A DNA stretch of 64,000 bases from Thermohalobaculum sp038528605 (GCA_038528605.1 JBCBEP010000001.1:25202-89201); one strand, 5' to 3'; positions 1-8,339 are shown, counted from the stretch's first letter. A program made the numbers and translations. Notes: generated by a model not told the origin, from the letters alone.

Positions 1-2
1 AC

Positions 3-1094
3 CAGAAAGGTGCTGCAGATCTTATCCGCGCCCGCCTCGGCGCGACGCTGGGCGATGCGCGGCTGGAGGATCTGCTCGTCGAGATCGAGGGTGGCGCAAT
101 TCCCACGCCGATGGTCACCACGGGCGCTGCCGGCGCTGCCGAGGCGCTCTTCGGTATCTCCGGTCTCCTAACGCGCGGCCAGAACCGGATCATCGGCCTC
201 GCCTATGCCCGGCTCGCCACGTATCTCGACCCGGATCTCATCGACGCAAAGATCCTTATGGCGCAGATGCTGGTGCGTGACGCTCAGTACGAGCTCGCAA
301 TCGCCGCCTATGAGAGCATCCCGCGAAACGCGCCGGAGGCGCTGGAGGCGCAGATCGGCCGGGCGAACGCGATCCATGAGGCTGGCCGGGTAGAGCCCGC
401 GGTCATCGCGATGCGCGAGGTCACGGCCCGCTTCCCCCGCTCGGTGGAGGCGCAGCTCGCGCTCGGCGACATCCTCCGCCGGGAGCGCCGCTTTGCCGAG
501 GCCTCCGTGGCCTACGACGCGGCGATCCAGCTTACCGACCCCATCGAACCGCGCCACTGGGTGCTCTTCTACCAGCGCGGCATCACCTATGAGCGGTCGG
601 ACCAGTGGGAGAAGGCCGAGGCTGACTTCCTCCAGGCGCTCGAGATGGAGCCCGATCAGCCGCAGGTGCTGAACTATCTCGGCTATTCGTGGGTCGAGCT
701 CCGCATGAATATCGACCGCGCCAAGGATATGATCGAGACCGCCGTCGCAAAGCGCCCGGACGACGGCTACATCGTCGACAGCCTCGGTTGGGTGCTCTTC
801 CGTCTCGGCGATTTCGACGAAGCCGTGCGCCATCTGGAGCGGGCCGTCGAACTGCGCCCCGTGGATCCTGTGATCAACGATCATTTCGGCGATGCGCTCT
901 GGATGGTCGGCCGGCGCACTGAGGCGCGCTTCCAGTGGCGCCGCGCGCTCAGCTTCGAGCCGGAGGAAGAGGAGGAGGTGCGGATCCGCGCCAAGCTTTC
1001 CCGCGGGCTGGACGACGTGCTCGAGGAAGAGGCTGCCGCCGGCAAGCCCGCCATCATTGGTGGGGACCCCGGCAGCGAAGAGAACCCGGGCTAA
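3..1094 (+). CDS. TPR-repeat protein, 5' end cut off by window
   Basis: The frame is open from the first complete codon at position 3, so the start lies upstream of the window; an internal ATG at 111 is in frame but is unlikely to be the true start. The visible 363 residues are dominated by tandem tetratricopeptide repeats, for example the segments around LNYLGYSWVEL and IVDSLGWVLFRLGDFDEAV, ending in an acidic tail rich in Glu. TPR solenoids bind other proteins; the partner cannot be told from sequence. A TPR protein directly before ispE is, as I recall, common in Rhodobacterales. The gene sits 72 bases before ispE and may be cotranscribed with it. Confidence is high for the fold and low for any specific role. 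Confidence 0.85.
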   Translation, partial: QKGAADLIRARLGATLGDARLEDLLVEIEGGAIPTPMVTTGAAGAAEALFGISGLLTRGQNRIIGLAYARLATYLDPDLIDAKILMAQMLVRDAQYELAIAAYESIPRNAPEALEAQIGRANAIHEAGRVEPAVIAMREVTARFPRSVEAQLALGDILRRERRFAEASVAYDAAIQLTDPIEPRHWVLFYQRGITYERSDQWEKAEADFLQALEMEPDQPQVLNYLGYSWVELRMNIDRAKDMIETAVAKRPDDGYIVDSLGWVLFRLGDFDEAVRHLERAVELRPVDPVINDHFGDALWMVGRRTEARFQWRRALSFEPEEEEEVRIRAKLSRGLDDVLEEEAAAGKPAIIGGDPGSEENPG

Positions 1095-1166
1095 CGCCGC
1101 ACCACCTCTCGGGAAAGGCTCACGGCCCGCTGGCATGCGCTTGTGGGCCGCGCTACGAGGCGGGGC

Positions 1167-2078
1167 ATGAACGACACCCCCTCGAACGTCACGCCGTTTC
1201 GCCGGCCCGGCGCCTCGCCCGGCCCAATGGCCGAGGTGGCACCTGCCAAGGTAAACCTCTTCCTGCATCTGCGCGGCCTGCAGGAAGATGGCTACCATCT
1301 GCTCGAAAGCCTCGTCGTCTTCCCCGAGCTCGGCGACAGGCTGGAGTGGGAGCAGGGGCCGGGCCTCTCCCTCAGCATCGACGGCCCTTTCGCCTGGGAC
1401 CTGCCGACCGATGGCGAGAACCTGGTGCTGCGCGCGGCGGAGCGGTTGGCCGAGGCGGCGGGTCTCGCGCGAGCTGGGGCGGCGCTGCGTCTCTCCAAGA
1501 ACCTTCCCGTCGCGTCGGGCATCGGCGGTGGCTCGGCAGATGCGGCGGCGGCGCTGCGGCTCCTCGCCCGCGCCTGGGGCGTGCCCGTGCCGGATGACCT
1601 GGCCCTGGCGCTGGGGGCGGATGTGCCGGCATGCCTGCGCGCGCCCGAACCGATGATCATGGAGGGGATCGGGGAGCGGCTTCGGCCTGCGCCGGCGCTC
1701 CCGCCCCTCTGGATCGTGCTGGTGAACCCGCTCAAGCCAGTCGAAACCCGCGCCGTCTTCCGCGAGACGACCGATAAGGAGGGGGCGCCGACACCGCCGA
1801 TGCCGTCTACCGGCATCGAGGATGTAGAGGCGTGCCTGGGGTGGCTTCGCGCCGCGCGGAACGACCTTGAGCCTGCTGCGCGGCGCCTGTGCCCTGCCAT
1901 CGGTGAGGTGCTCGACGCTCTGTCGGGCGCGCCGCTCGCCCGCATGTCCGGCTCGGGCGCCACCTGCTTCGCGCTCTACCCCGCGCGCGAGCCGGCGCTC
2001 GGCCTCGCTGATACGCTCCGCCGGGAGCGTCCGGAATGGTGGTGTGCTGCCGCTCCGCTATCGTCCAGCCGGGGCTGA
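1167..2078 (+). CDS. ispE: 4-diphosphocytidyl-2-C-methyl-D-erythritol kinase
   Basis: IspE phosphorylates CDP-methylerythritol with ATP in the MEP route to isoprenoid precursors, in the cytoplasm. The 303-residue product has the GHMP-kinase signature: the N-terminal AEVAPAKVNLFLHL segment, the Gly-rich ATP loop LPVASGIGGGSADAA near residue 113, and the C-terminal motif MSGSGATCFALY. The ATG at 1167 is chosen because it follows a GA-rich stretch; a GTG at 1143 and an ATG at 1227 are alternatives, and the conserved domain starts just after the latter. It faces the convergent polyprenyl diphosphate synthase, which uses the C5 units this pathway makes. A second MEP enzyme, ispH, lies at 39.3 kb. 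Confidence 0.95.
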   Translation: MNDTPSNVTPFRRPGASPGPMAEVAPAKVNLFLHLRGLQEDGYHLLESLVVFPELGDRLEWEQGPGLSLSIDGPFAWDLPTDGENLVLRAAERLAEAAGLARAGAALRLSKNLPVASGIGGGSADAAAALRLLARAWGVPVPDDLALALGADVPACLRAPEPMIMEGIGERLRPAPALPPLWIVLVNPLKPVETRAVFRETTDKEGAPTPPMPSTGIEDVEACLGWLRAARNDLEPAARRLCPAIGEVLDALSGAPLARMSGSGATCFALYPAREPALGLADTLRRERPEWWCAAAPLSSSRG

Positions 2079-2091
2079 GGCCCTCAGGCGG

Positions 2092-3138
2092 TCAGGCCTC
2101 GCGGCTCACCACGAACTCGGCTACATCCTCCAGCGCCTGTCGCATCGGCGAAGGCGGGAAGGCGGCGAGGGCGGCAATGGCGCGGTCCGCCTCCGCCCGT
2201 GCGGCCATGCGGGTGGCTTCCAGCGCGCCGGTGCCGGCCACGAGCGCCATGGCCCTGTCGAGATCTGCCGGTTCCTGCTGTCCGTCGCCGATGGTCCGCT
2301 GCCAGAAGGCGCGCTCCTCGGCGCTGCCTGCCGCCATCGCCTCGATCACGGGCATCGTTACCTTGCCCTCTCGGAAGTCGTCGCCCGTGTTCTTCCCGAG
2401 CGCCGCCGCGCTGCCCGCATAGTCGAGCCAGTCATCGGCAAGCTGGAATGCGATGCCGAGGGCGTCTCCATAGGTTGCCAGCGCTTCGACCTGCCGCTCC
2501 TCCGCACCCGCAATCACCGCTCCGGCCTCCGCCGCCGCCGCGAAGAGCGCGGCAGTCTTGCCGCGGATCACCTGGAAGTAGCGGGCGCGATCGGTGTTGA
2601 GGTCGTGCGCGGTGGAGAGCTGCAGCACCTCGCCCTCCGCGATTACGGCCGCCGCGTTCGAGAGGATGTCGAGCACCCTCAGCGAGCCGGGCTCGACCAT
2701 CAGCCGGAAGGCGCGGGCAAAGAGATAGTCGCCCACCAACACGGAAGACTTGTTGTCCCACAGGATGTTGGCGGTCGCGCGCCCGCGCCGGCGCTTGCTC
2801 TCGTCCACCACATCGTCGTGCAGCAGCGTCGCCGTGTGAATGAACTCCACCGTGGCGGCGAGCTTCACATGATCCCGCCCCTGATAGCCGCAGAGCCCGG
2901 CTGCTGCGAGCGTGAGGATGGGGCGCAGGCGTTTGCCGCCGGCCTCGATCAGATGCGCGGAGATTTCGGGGATGCGGGGCGCATGCTCGGAGTTCATCCG
3001 CTCGCGGATCAGCACGCTCACCGCGTCGAGATCGTCAGCCACCAGCGCCGTCAGCCGCCCGAACGCCCCTGCCCCAGCGTCGCCTGTAGCGCCGGCTTCC
3101 GGCAGCTTCTCGGCGCTTTTGGGCTGGGCGAGGGTCAT
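2092..3138 (-). CDS. ispB: All-trans polyprenyl (octa/decaprenyl) diphosphate synthase
   Basis: This is a trans-prenyl chain-elongating synthase of the isoprenyl diphosphate synthase superfamily, expected to make the side chain of ubiquinone. Both Asp-rich motifs are present: DDVVD at residues 108-112 in the context LLHDDVVDESKRRRG, and DDWLD at 235-239. The length of 348 residues fits the long-chain class. The exact chain length (C40, C45 or C50) cannot be read directly; alphaproteobacteria usually make ubiquinone-10, so a decaprenyl product is likely. Its 3' end is only 13 bases from that of ispE. The symbol is by family; it could also be named ddsA. Confidence 0.9.
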   Translation of the reverse strand: MTLAQPKSAEKLPEAGATGDAGAGAFGRLTALVADDLDAVSVLIRERMNSEHAPRIPEISAHLIEAGGKRLRPILTLAAAGLCGYQGRDHVKLAATVEFIHTATLLHDDVVDESKRRRGRATANILWDNKSSVLVGDYLFARAFRLMVEPGSLRVLDILSNAAAVIAEGEVLQLSTAHDLNTDRARYFQVIRGKTAALFAAAAEAGAVIAGAEERQVEALATYGDALGIAFQLADDWLDYAGSAAALGKNTGDDFREGKVTMPVIEAMAAGSAEERAFWQRTIGDGQQEPADLDRAMALVAGTGALEATRMAARAEADRAIAALAAFPPSPMRQALEDVAEFVVSREA

Positions 3139-3224
3139 ACGGCGGCATCCTTCGGCGCGGCCTCACGGGCCCCGCGCGAAGGGGCCTCGACGGAGGCTGG
3201 GAATGTGTTCTAGGGCTCTCGATC

Positions 3225-3491
3225 ATGGAAGAGCTGCTGCGGACCACAGATCCAGCCACCGTTCCCTTCGTCGAGGCGCTCCTCTCCGGCGAGGATATAG
3301 ACTGCGTGGTATTCGACAGCAACATGAGCATCGTGGAGGGCTCGATCGGTGCGTTCCCACGCCGCATCATGGTGTGGCGGAAGGATCTCTACCGCGCGCG
3401 GATCGTGCTCATCGACAACGGTATCGAGCCGACAGGGGGGGCCGGGGACCGGGGCGGGCCCTCTGGCAGAGCCACCGACGGCGATCGCTGA
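3225..3491 (+). CDS. DUF2007-type putative signal-transducing protein
   Basis: An 88-residue cytoplasmic protein starting MEELLRTTDPATVPFVEALL, which matches the DUF2007 family of short alpha/beta domains. These resemble ACT or PII-like folds and have no established biochemical role. The conserved core (SGEDIDCVVFDSNMSIVEG and the RRIMVWRKDLYRARIVL strand) is followed by a disordered Gly/Ala-rich tail. It lies between the divergent polyprenyl synthase and the following methyltransferase gene, whose start is 19 bases downstream, so the two are probably cotranscribed. The same pair is, to my knowledge, recurrent in Rhodobacterales. Confidence 0.8.
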   Translation: MEELLRTTDPATVPFVEALLSGEDIDCVVFDSNMSIVEGSIGAFPRRIMVWRKDLYRARIVLIDNGIEPTGGAGDRGGPSGRATDGDR

Positions 3492-3510
3492 CGGGTCTTC
3501 GGGGAGCGCC

Positions 3511-4326
3511 ATGGCCACCGGAGAGGGTCCCGAGGCGGCGAGACGGGCCGCAGAGGCGGCGCTGGGGGCCTTGAGCGAGGATAGGCTCCTCGGCGGGCGG
3601 GTGCGGCTCCTGCAGCCCAAAGCCGGCTACCGCGCGGCGACCGACCCGGTGCTTCTGGCCGCTGCCGTGGCGGCGAAGGTCGGGGAGACTGTGCTCGAGC
3701 TGGGGATCGGCGCTGGCGCCGCGAGCCTCTGCCTGGCCGCCCGGGTGCCGGGCCTTCAGCTCACAGGTCTTGAGATCGAGCCTGGCTATGCGGCGCTCTC
3801 CCGGGCGAACGCTGCGGCGGCAGGGGTAGCGCTCGAGGTGATCGAGGGGGATGTGGCGGCCATGCCCGCCGGGCTCCGTGCGCGGCGCTTCGACCATGTG
3901 ATCTTCAATCCGCCCTATCACGCCCACGGCCCAGCGAGCCCCATCCCGGTGCGGGACCGGGCGCATCGGGAGGCGGCAGAGGGCGCGGGCCTCACCGCCT
4001 GGCTCGTAGCAGCGCTCAAGCGGGCGCGGCCCCGCGGCCGGATCACGCTCATTCACCGGGCAGAGCGCCTGCCGGAGATCCTCGCCGCGCTGCACGGGCC
4101 GGCGGGGGGGATCCGCGCCCTGCCGCTCACGGCGCGGGCGGGTCGGCCTGCGGGCCGGGTCATCGTGACCGCGCGCACGCAGGTTGCCACACCCTTTGCG
4201 CTGCTGGCGCCTCTTGTCCTCCATGCGGGTGCCGTCCATGTTCTCGACGGTGATGACTTCACGCCCGAAGCCCGCGCTATTCTGCGCGACGGCAGCGCCC
4301 TGACGCTCAGCGAGGACCGCCCATGA
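3511..4326 (+). CDS. tRNA1(Val) adenine-N6-methyltransferase-like protein
   Basis: A class I SAM-dependent methyltransferase of 271 residues resembling the TrmN6/YfiC group, which methylates A37 of tRNA-Val. Visible signs are the SAM loop LELGIGAGAASLC (residues 62-74), an acidic strand end at LTGLEIEPGY, and the amino-methyltransferase signature NPPY at 133-136, typical of enzymes acting on exocyclic amines of adenine. The start at 3511 has a GGGGAG ribosome site and begins just before conserved sequence; longer in-frame starts overlap the DUF2007 gene. The stop overlaps the start of the next gene by four bases (ATGA). An rRNA or protein substrate is also possible. Confidence 0.82.
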   Translation: MATGEGPEAARRAAEAALGALSEDRLLGGRVRLLQPKAGYRAATDPVLLAAAVAAKVGETVLELGIGAGAASLCLAARVPGLQLTGLEIEPGYAALSRANAAAAGVALEVIEGDVAAMPAGLRARRFDHVIFNPPYHAHGPASPIPVRDRAHREAAEGAGLTAWLVAALKRARPRGRITLIHRAERLPEILAALHGPAGGIRALPLTARAGRPAGRVIVTARTQVATPFALLAPLVLHAGAVHVLDGDDFTPEARAILRDGSALTLSEDRP

Positions 4327-5519
4327 ACGCCCCGACCGTGCCGGTTGCCAACGCCATCGCAGCGATGGCGGACGAGCTTGCCGAATGGCGCCAGGACCTG
4401 CACCGCCACCCTGAGCTTGGGTATGAGGAGCATCGGACCGCTGAGGTGGTGGCCGAGCGTCTGCGCGCCTTCGGCTTCGACGCGGTGGAGACGGGGCTGG
4501 GCGGTACTGGCCTCGTCGGTGTGCTGCACGGCCGCTCTGGCCCCAAGGGCGAGAACGGCCCCGCGATCATGCTGCGCGCGGATATGGACGCGCTGCCGAT
4601 CGAGGAGACCTCGGGCGTGCCCTACGCCTCCGAGACGCCCGGCAAAATGCACGCCTGCGGGCATGACGGGCATACGACGATGCTGCTCGGCGCCGCGAAG
4701 CGGCTGGCGGAGACGCGGAACTTCGAAGGCACCGTCTATTTCTGCTTCCAGCCTGCCGAGGAAGGGGGGGCGGGCGCCGAGGCGATGATCAAGGACGGGC
4801 TTTTCGAGCGCTTCCCGGTCTCCCGCGTCTTCGGCATGCATAATTGGCCGGGCCTGCCGGCGGGCCACTTCGCGCTGCAGGAGGGCCCTGTGTTCGCGGC
4901 GGCGGACGAGTTCAACATCACCATCCGCGCGGCAGGCGGGCACGCGGCCTTCCCAAGCTCGACCCGTGACCCCATCGTGGCCGGCGCGGCAATGGTCCAG
5001 GCGCTGCAGTCCATCGTCAGCCGCGCGATCCCGCCGCTGGAGCCCGCCGTGATCAGCGTCACGAAGTTCACCGCCGGCCAGACGCATAACGTGATCCCCG
5101 ACCGGGCGGAGCTTTCCGGGACCACCCGCTGCTTCAGCGACGAGGTGCAGGGGATCATCGTGGCCGAGATGGACCGGATCTGCGCCCAGATCGGCGAGGC
5201 TTTCGGGGTGCAGGTCAGCCTCTCACGCGGTGCCTCGCCCTATCCCGCCACGGTGAACGATCTGGCGGCGACGGATTTCACCGAGGCGGCGATGCGGGAC
5301 ATCTTCGGGGACGCCACCATTACCCGCGGCCATCCGCCCACCATGGGCGGCGAGGACTTCGCCTTCATGGCCCGCGAGGTGCCCGGCTGCTACGTGCTGA
5401 TCGGCAATGGCGACAGCAAGCCGCTTCACCACCCTGGTTACGACTTCGACGACAGCGCGCTGCCCGCAGGCGTCGCCTTCTGGTCGGGTCTCGTGGAGCG
5501 TGCGCTGCCCGGCGGTTGA
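4323..5519 (+). CDS. M20-family amidohydrolase (HipO/AmhX-like)
   Basis: A 398-residue dinuclear-metal hydrolase of the M20D group, which removes acyl groups from N-acyl amino acids (hippurate hydrolase, aminoacylase, IAA-amino acid hydrolase). Motifs seen: DLHRHPELGYEEHRTA near residue 25, ADMDALPIEE at 87-95, the metal-binding HACGHDGH at 110-117, and the QPAEEGGAGA glutamate motif near 143. The dimerisation domain occupies roughly 180-300. There is no signal peptide, so it acts in the cytoplasm. Its start codon overlaps the upstream methyltransferase stop. The natural substrate cannot be assigned from sequence. Confidence 0.9.
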   Translation: MNAPTVPVANAIAAMADELAEWRQDLHRHPELGYEEHRTAEVVAERLRAFGFDAVETGLGGTGLVGVLHGRSGPKGENGPAIMLRADMDALPIEETSGVPYASETPGKMHACGHDGHTTMLLGAAKRLAETRNFEGTVYFCFQPAEEGGAGAEAMIKDGLFERFPVSRVFGMHNWPGLPAGHFALQEGPVFAAADEFNITIRAAGGHAAFPSSTRDPIVAGAAMVQALQSIVSRAIPPLEPAVISVTKFTAGQTHNVIPDRAELSGTTRCFSDEVQGIIVAEMDRICAQIGEAFGVQVSLSRGASPYPATVNDLAATDFTEAAMRDIFGDATITRGHPPTMGGEDFAFMAREVPGCYVLIGNGDSKPLHHPGYDFDDSALPAGVAFWSGLVERALPGG

Positions 5520-5576
5520 ACGTACCCAGCTTCATATCCGTAAGGGTTGCGCGCTTTTGAGCCGTATCGGACTGAG

Positions 5577-5620
5577 TCTTCCACAGCAGGCTGTGGAGAA
5601 CGCGTAGTTTCTGTGGGTAA
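5577..5620. promoter_or_regulatory. Cluster of DnaA-box-like 9-mers
   Basis: Three 9-mers related to the DnaA box TTATCCACA lie within 44 bases: TCTTCCACA at 5577-5585, TGTGGAGAA (reverse of TTCTCCACA) at 5592-5600, and TGTGGGTAA (reverse of TTACCCACA) at 5612-5620. The first two also form an inverted repeat, TCCACAG / CTGTGGA at 5580-5586 and 5591-5597 with a 4-base loop, so a plain hairpin is an equal explanation. A short AT-richer stretch follows (TTTTTAACAAAG around 5640). No dnaA, parAB or other replication gene is nearby, so an origin is unlikely; a titration or regulatory site is possible. Confidence 0.25.
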
Positions 5621-5713
5621 CCTGAGAGCCTGCAACGGTTTTTAACAAAGGCGTGACAGTTCTGCGGCCTCCTGCTTCACTACCGGTATGGATCGTGCAA
5701 CAGGAGGATGCCC

Positions 5714-5884
5714 ATGTCTCTGAGCTCGCGGATCACCCAACTTCGCCGCAAGCACGAAGCCCTTTCCCAGCGGATCGAGATCGAACAGCGGCAACCCGCT
5801 TCCGATGCGCTGGCGATCAAGACGCTCAAGCGACGAAAGCTGGAGCTCAAGGACGAGATCACGCGCCTCTCTACGCCTCACTAA
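5714..5884 (+). CDS. YdcH/DUF465 family small protein
   Basis: A 56-residue reading frame beginning MSLSSRITQLRRKHEALSQR and ending in DEITRLSTPH. It shows the pattern of the DUF465 family: an amphipathic, charged two-helix protein with a conserved TLKRRKLxLKDEI second half. Function is unknown; the proteins are small, cytoplasmic and often abundant. The start at 5714 is chosen because a perfect AGGAGG (5702-5707) stands six bases before it; a second ATG at 5708 abuts that site. A short terminator follows directly. Ordinary gene finders with a 60-residue cutoff would miss it. Confidence 0.85.
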   Translation: MSLSSRITQLRRKHEALSQRIEIEQRQPASDALAIKTLKRRKLELKDEITRLSTPH

Positions 5885-5891
5885 GATGTTA

Positions 5892-5915
5892 GCCCGCGCC
5901 TCGGCGCGGGCTTTT
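5892..5915 (+). terminator. Intrinsic terminator after the YdcH-type gene
   Basis: GCCCGCGCC at 5892-5900 pairs with GGCGCGGGC at 5903-5911 (effective loop about six bases), followed directly by TTTT at 5912-5915. It stands eight bases after the stop codon and separates the YdcH-type gene from the DUF302 gene. Confidence 0.8.
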
Positions 5916-5943
5916 AACTTCGCCTTGATGCAGGCGCGCCCTA

Positions 5944-5988
5944 TCCTCCGCCGCGAACCAATGGGTTCGCATCCTCGGAGGAAAATCC
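5944..5988 (+). promoter_or_regulatory. Hairpin that pairs with the Shine-Dalgarno of the DUF302 gene
   Basis: In the leader just before the DUF302 start, TCCTCCG (5944-5950) is complementary to CGGAGGA (5976-5982), and inside this GCGAACC (5953-5959) is complementary to GGTTCGC (5964-5970) around a 4-base loop. The two 7-bp stems are separated by a small asymmetric internal loop. The outer stem contains the whole ribosome site GGAGGA, six bases before the ATG at 5989. Translation would therefore depend on opening the hairpin, by temperature, a ligand, an antisense RNA or a helicase. Confidence 0.6.
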
Positions 5989-6453
5989 ATGATCCCTTCC
6001 CGTCTCTTCCGCCCGGCCGTCGCTGCCGCGGCTCTTGCTGTGTGCGTTGCTGCCGGCCCTGCCGCGGCCGGCATGATCATCGTGTCGAGCCCGCACGGGG
6101 TGAGCGAGACCATCGACCGTCTGGCCGCCGCCATCGAGAAGGCCGGCGCGAAGGTCTTCGCCCGGGTCGATCACGGTGCGGGTGCCGAGAGCGTCGGCCA
6201 GCCCATCGGCGCGAGCCAGCTCCTGATCTTCGGTAACCCCAAGCTGGGCACGCCGATCATGGCCGCGGCGCCGACCGCCGGGCTCGACCTGCCGCTGCGC
6301 GTGCTGGCCTATGAAGGGCCGGACGGGACGGTGATGGTCTATCACGACCCTGTCGACCTTGCCGCTGCCCATGGCGTGCCGGCAGACCATCCGGTTATCG
6401 GCAAGATGACCGGCGCGCTCGGCAAGCTCACCGGCGCCGCCGCGGCGGAGTGA
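5989..6453 (+). CDS. Secreted DUF302 domain protein
   Basis: A 154-residue protein with a clear Sec signal peptide (two Arg, hydrophobic Ala-rich core, cleavage near AGPAAAG, residues 22-28), so the mature protein is periplasmic. The rest matches the DUF302 domain: the opening GVSETIDRLAAAIEKAGAKVFARVDH, the central GASQLLIFGNPKLGTPIM and the LPLRVLAYEGPDGTVMVYHDP strand pair. The domain has no proven biochemical role. The gene appears monocistronic, bounded upstream by a terminator only about 30 bases from its leader hairpin and downstream by a convergent gene. The hairpin over its ribosome site suggests post-transcriptional control. Confidence 0.85.
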   Translation: MIPSRLFRPAVAAAALAVCVAAGPAAAGMIIVSSPHGVSETIDRLAAAIEKAGAKVFARVDHGAGAESVGQPIGASQLLIFGNPKLGTPIMAAAPTAGLDLPLRVLAYEGPDGTVMVYHDPVDLAAAHGVPADHPVIGKMTGALGKLTGAAAAE

Positions 6454-6471
6454 CCGCCTTGCCGGGGCGGT

Positions 6472-7227
6472 TCAGGCCGCCTCGGCCCGCGCCTTCGCCT
6501 GGCGCCAGAAGGCCGTGGCCCAGCGGGCAAAGGCCCGCGCATCGGGGGTGAGCGCTGCGTCACGGCCGGTCGCTTCACGGGCCGCCTCCGCCACAGCCGC
6601 CGGCGCCCGCCCGTCAGCGCCAAGGATTTCGGCGAGGTCCGAGGTGTAGTCCGGCGCGCATTCGGGGTGGGGCTGAATGGTCACCGCGTCCGGCGCCTCC
6701 GCATTCCCGTAGGCCAGCATCGCGAAGGGGCAGTGCGCGCTCTCGGCCAGCACCGTGGCGTCATCCGGTAGGCCCACCACCTGATCCTGATGGATCGCGT
6801 TGAGCGCGATCGTCTCCGGCGCGTCGGCCATCCAGCTAGGCCGCTCAGTGACGCGGTAGTCGCTGAGCCCGAGGCCCCAGCCACGGTCGGACTTCACGGC
6901 CCGCCCGCCAAAAGCCTCCGCCACGATCTGATGGCCGAAACAGATGCCGAGGATGGGCCGCCCAGCCGTCCGCGCCTCCAGGAGAAAATCCTTCAGCCGG
7001 TCGATCCAGGGCAGATCGTCATAAACCCCGTGGCGCGAGCCGGTGACGAGCCAGCCATCCGCCGCTTCGGCCGAGGGCGGGAAGTCGCCGTCCACCACCG
7101 CCCAGGTCTCGAAGGTGAAATCCGGCGCGGCTTCCTCGAAGAGCGCCACCATCATCGGCGGATACTCGCCATAGCTGTCGCGCAGCTTGTCGTTCACCTT
7201 GCCGGTCTGCAGCACGCCGATGCGCAT
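6472..7227 (-). CDS. Class I glutamine amidotransferase-like protein
   Basis: A stand-alone 251-residue class I glutamine amidotransferase domain. The nucleophile elbow GICFGHQ places the catalytic Cys at residue 96, and the His and Glu of the triad are H187 and E189 in QPHPECAP. Such free-standing domains include GMP-synthase-like proteins and gamma-glutamyl-polyamine hydrolases; the sequence resembles the GuaA N-domain-like group often annotated only as type 1 glutamine amidotransferase. No synthase partner is adjacent. It lies downstream of, and on the same strand as, the LysR gene, with 58 bases between them. Confidence 0.85.
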   Translation of the reverse strand: MRIGVLQTGKVNDKLRDSYGEYPPMMVALFEEAAPDFTFETWAVVDGDFPPSAEAADGWLVTGSRHGVYDDLPWIDRLKDFLLEARTAGRPILGICFGHQIVAEAFGGRAVKSDRGWGLGLSDYRVTERPSWMADAPETIALNAIHQDQVVGLPDDATVLAESAHCPFAMLAYGNAEAPDAVTIQPHPECAPDYTSDLAEILGADGRAPAAVAEAAREATGRDAALTPDARAFARWATAFWRQAKARAEAA

Positions 7228-7285
7228 CTTGTCCCTCCATGGTCGACACGCTGAAATAGAGCGGCGCTGCGGCGAGAAAAAGGGT

Positions 7286-8227
7286 TCAGGCGGCGAGCGG
7301 GTGCAGCGTGATCCGCTGGCGGAGCGCCTCCACCGCCGTCACTTCCTCCCGCAGCCAGGCGAGGAAGGTGGCGACGCGCCGGTCCTTCTCCATGCCCTTC
7401 TTGCAGACGAAGCAGAACTGTCCGCCGAGGCTGAGGCCGAGGGGGAGAGGCACGACCAGCCGGCCTGCGGTAATGTCCCGCTCCGCAAGGCTGCCGCGGG
7501 CAAGGGCCACGCCGCCGCCTTCCATCGCGCCGTCGATCGCATGGTCCGCGTTCGAGAAGCGGGGGCCGCGGCGGGCTTCCGGCGCATGGCCGAGTCCCGC
7601 GGCATCGAACCAGGCGGTCCAGTCGAGTTCGGGCATCAGGAACTTGATGCTGTCGTCGTGGAAGAGCGGGACGCGGAGGAAGTCCTCCGGCGCCTTAAGC
7701 CCCTCCGCCACCTCCGGCGCAGCGACGGGCACAACGAATTCATGACACAGCGTCTCGCTGTAGAAATCCGCGGGCTGGCTGAGGATGAAGCGGATGGCCA
7801 CGTCTACCCCGTCCCGGTCGAAATCCAGCGTGCGGAGCGAGGCGATGAAGCGAAGCTCGATATCGGGGTGCGCGCTGGCGAAGCGGAAGAAGCGGGGGGC
7901 GAGCCACTTGGCCGTGAAGGCGGGGCCGGCGGTGACGCTGAGGGCTGTCCCCTCCTTCATGCGCTCGACGGCACGTACGCCCTCCGCCAGCGCGGCGAAG
8001 CCGTTGGCGGCGTGGGGCGCGAGGGCGCGGCCTGCCTCCGTCAGCTCCACAGCGCGGTTCAGCCGGCGGAAGAGCTCGATATCGAGATGCTCCTCCAGGC
8101 TCTTGATCTGGTAGCTGAGGGCAGCGGGCGTGACATGCAGCTCCTCAGCCGCTTTCGCGAAGCTCATATGCCGGGCGGCCGCCTCGAAGGCGCGCAGCGC
8201 TGTCAGCGGCGGCAGGCGGGTATGCAC
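7286..8227 (-). CDS. LysR-family transcriptional regulator (GcvA-like)
   Basis: A 313-residue LysR protein. The N-terminal winged helix-turn-helix is clear (LPPLTALRAFEAAARHMSF, then AAEELHVTPAALSYQIKSLE at about residues 25-45), followed by the linker helix and a substrate-binding domain from about residue 95. The opening PPLTALRAFEAAARH is typical of the GcvA/AmpR-like subgroup. It is transcribed away from the 54-residue gene at 8340, with 112 bases between the start codons, the classic arrangement for a LysR regulator and a target. The inducer is unknown. Confidence 0.92.
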   Translation of the reverse strand: MHTRLPPLTALRAFEAAARHMSFAKAAEELHVTPAALSYQIKSLEEHLDIELFRRLNRAVELTEAGRALAPHAANGFAALAEGVRAVERMKEGTALSVTAGPAFTAKWLAPRFFRFASAHPDIELRFIASLRTLDFDRDGVDVAIRFILSQPADFYSETLCHEFVVPVAAPEVAEGLKAPEDFLRVPLFHDDSIKFLMPELDWTAWFDAAGLGHAPEARRGPRFSNADHAIDGAMEGGGVALARGSLAERDITAGRLVVPLPLGLSLGGQFCFVCKKGMEKDRRVATFLAWLREEVTAVEALRQRITLHPLAA

Positions 8228-8339
8228 GCTTAAAATCTCCTTATGTGACCTCGCAGGATTACTCGTTTGTCGGCGAGAAGCTCAAGCCCCATCTTCGCTC
8301 TCAACGGGAGACGCGCTCCCGAGGTGAAAGGAGACTGAC

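Noticed and set aside
168..1298. Long open frame on the - strand over the TPR gene and the start of ispE
   Set aside because: It is the antisense of clear coding sequence, is rich in Arg/Ala/His and has no family resemblance; in GC-rich DNA such frames are expected.
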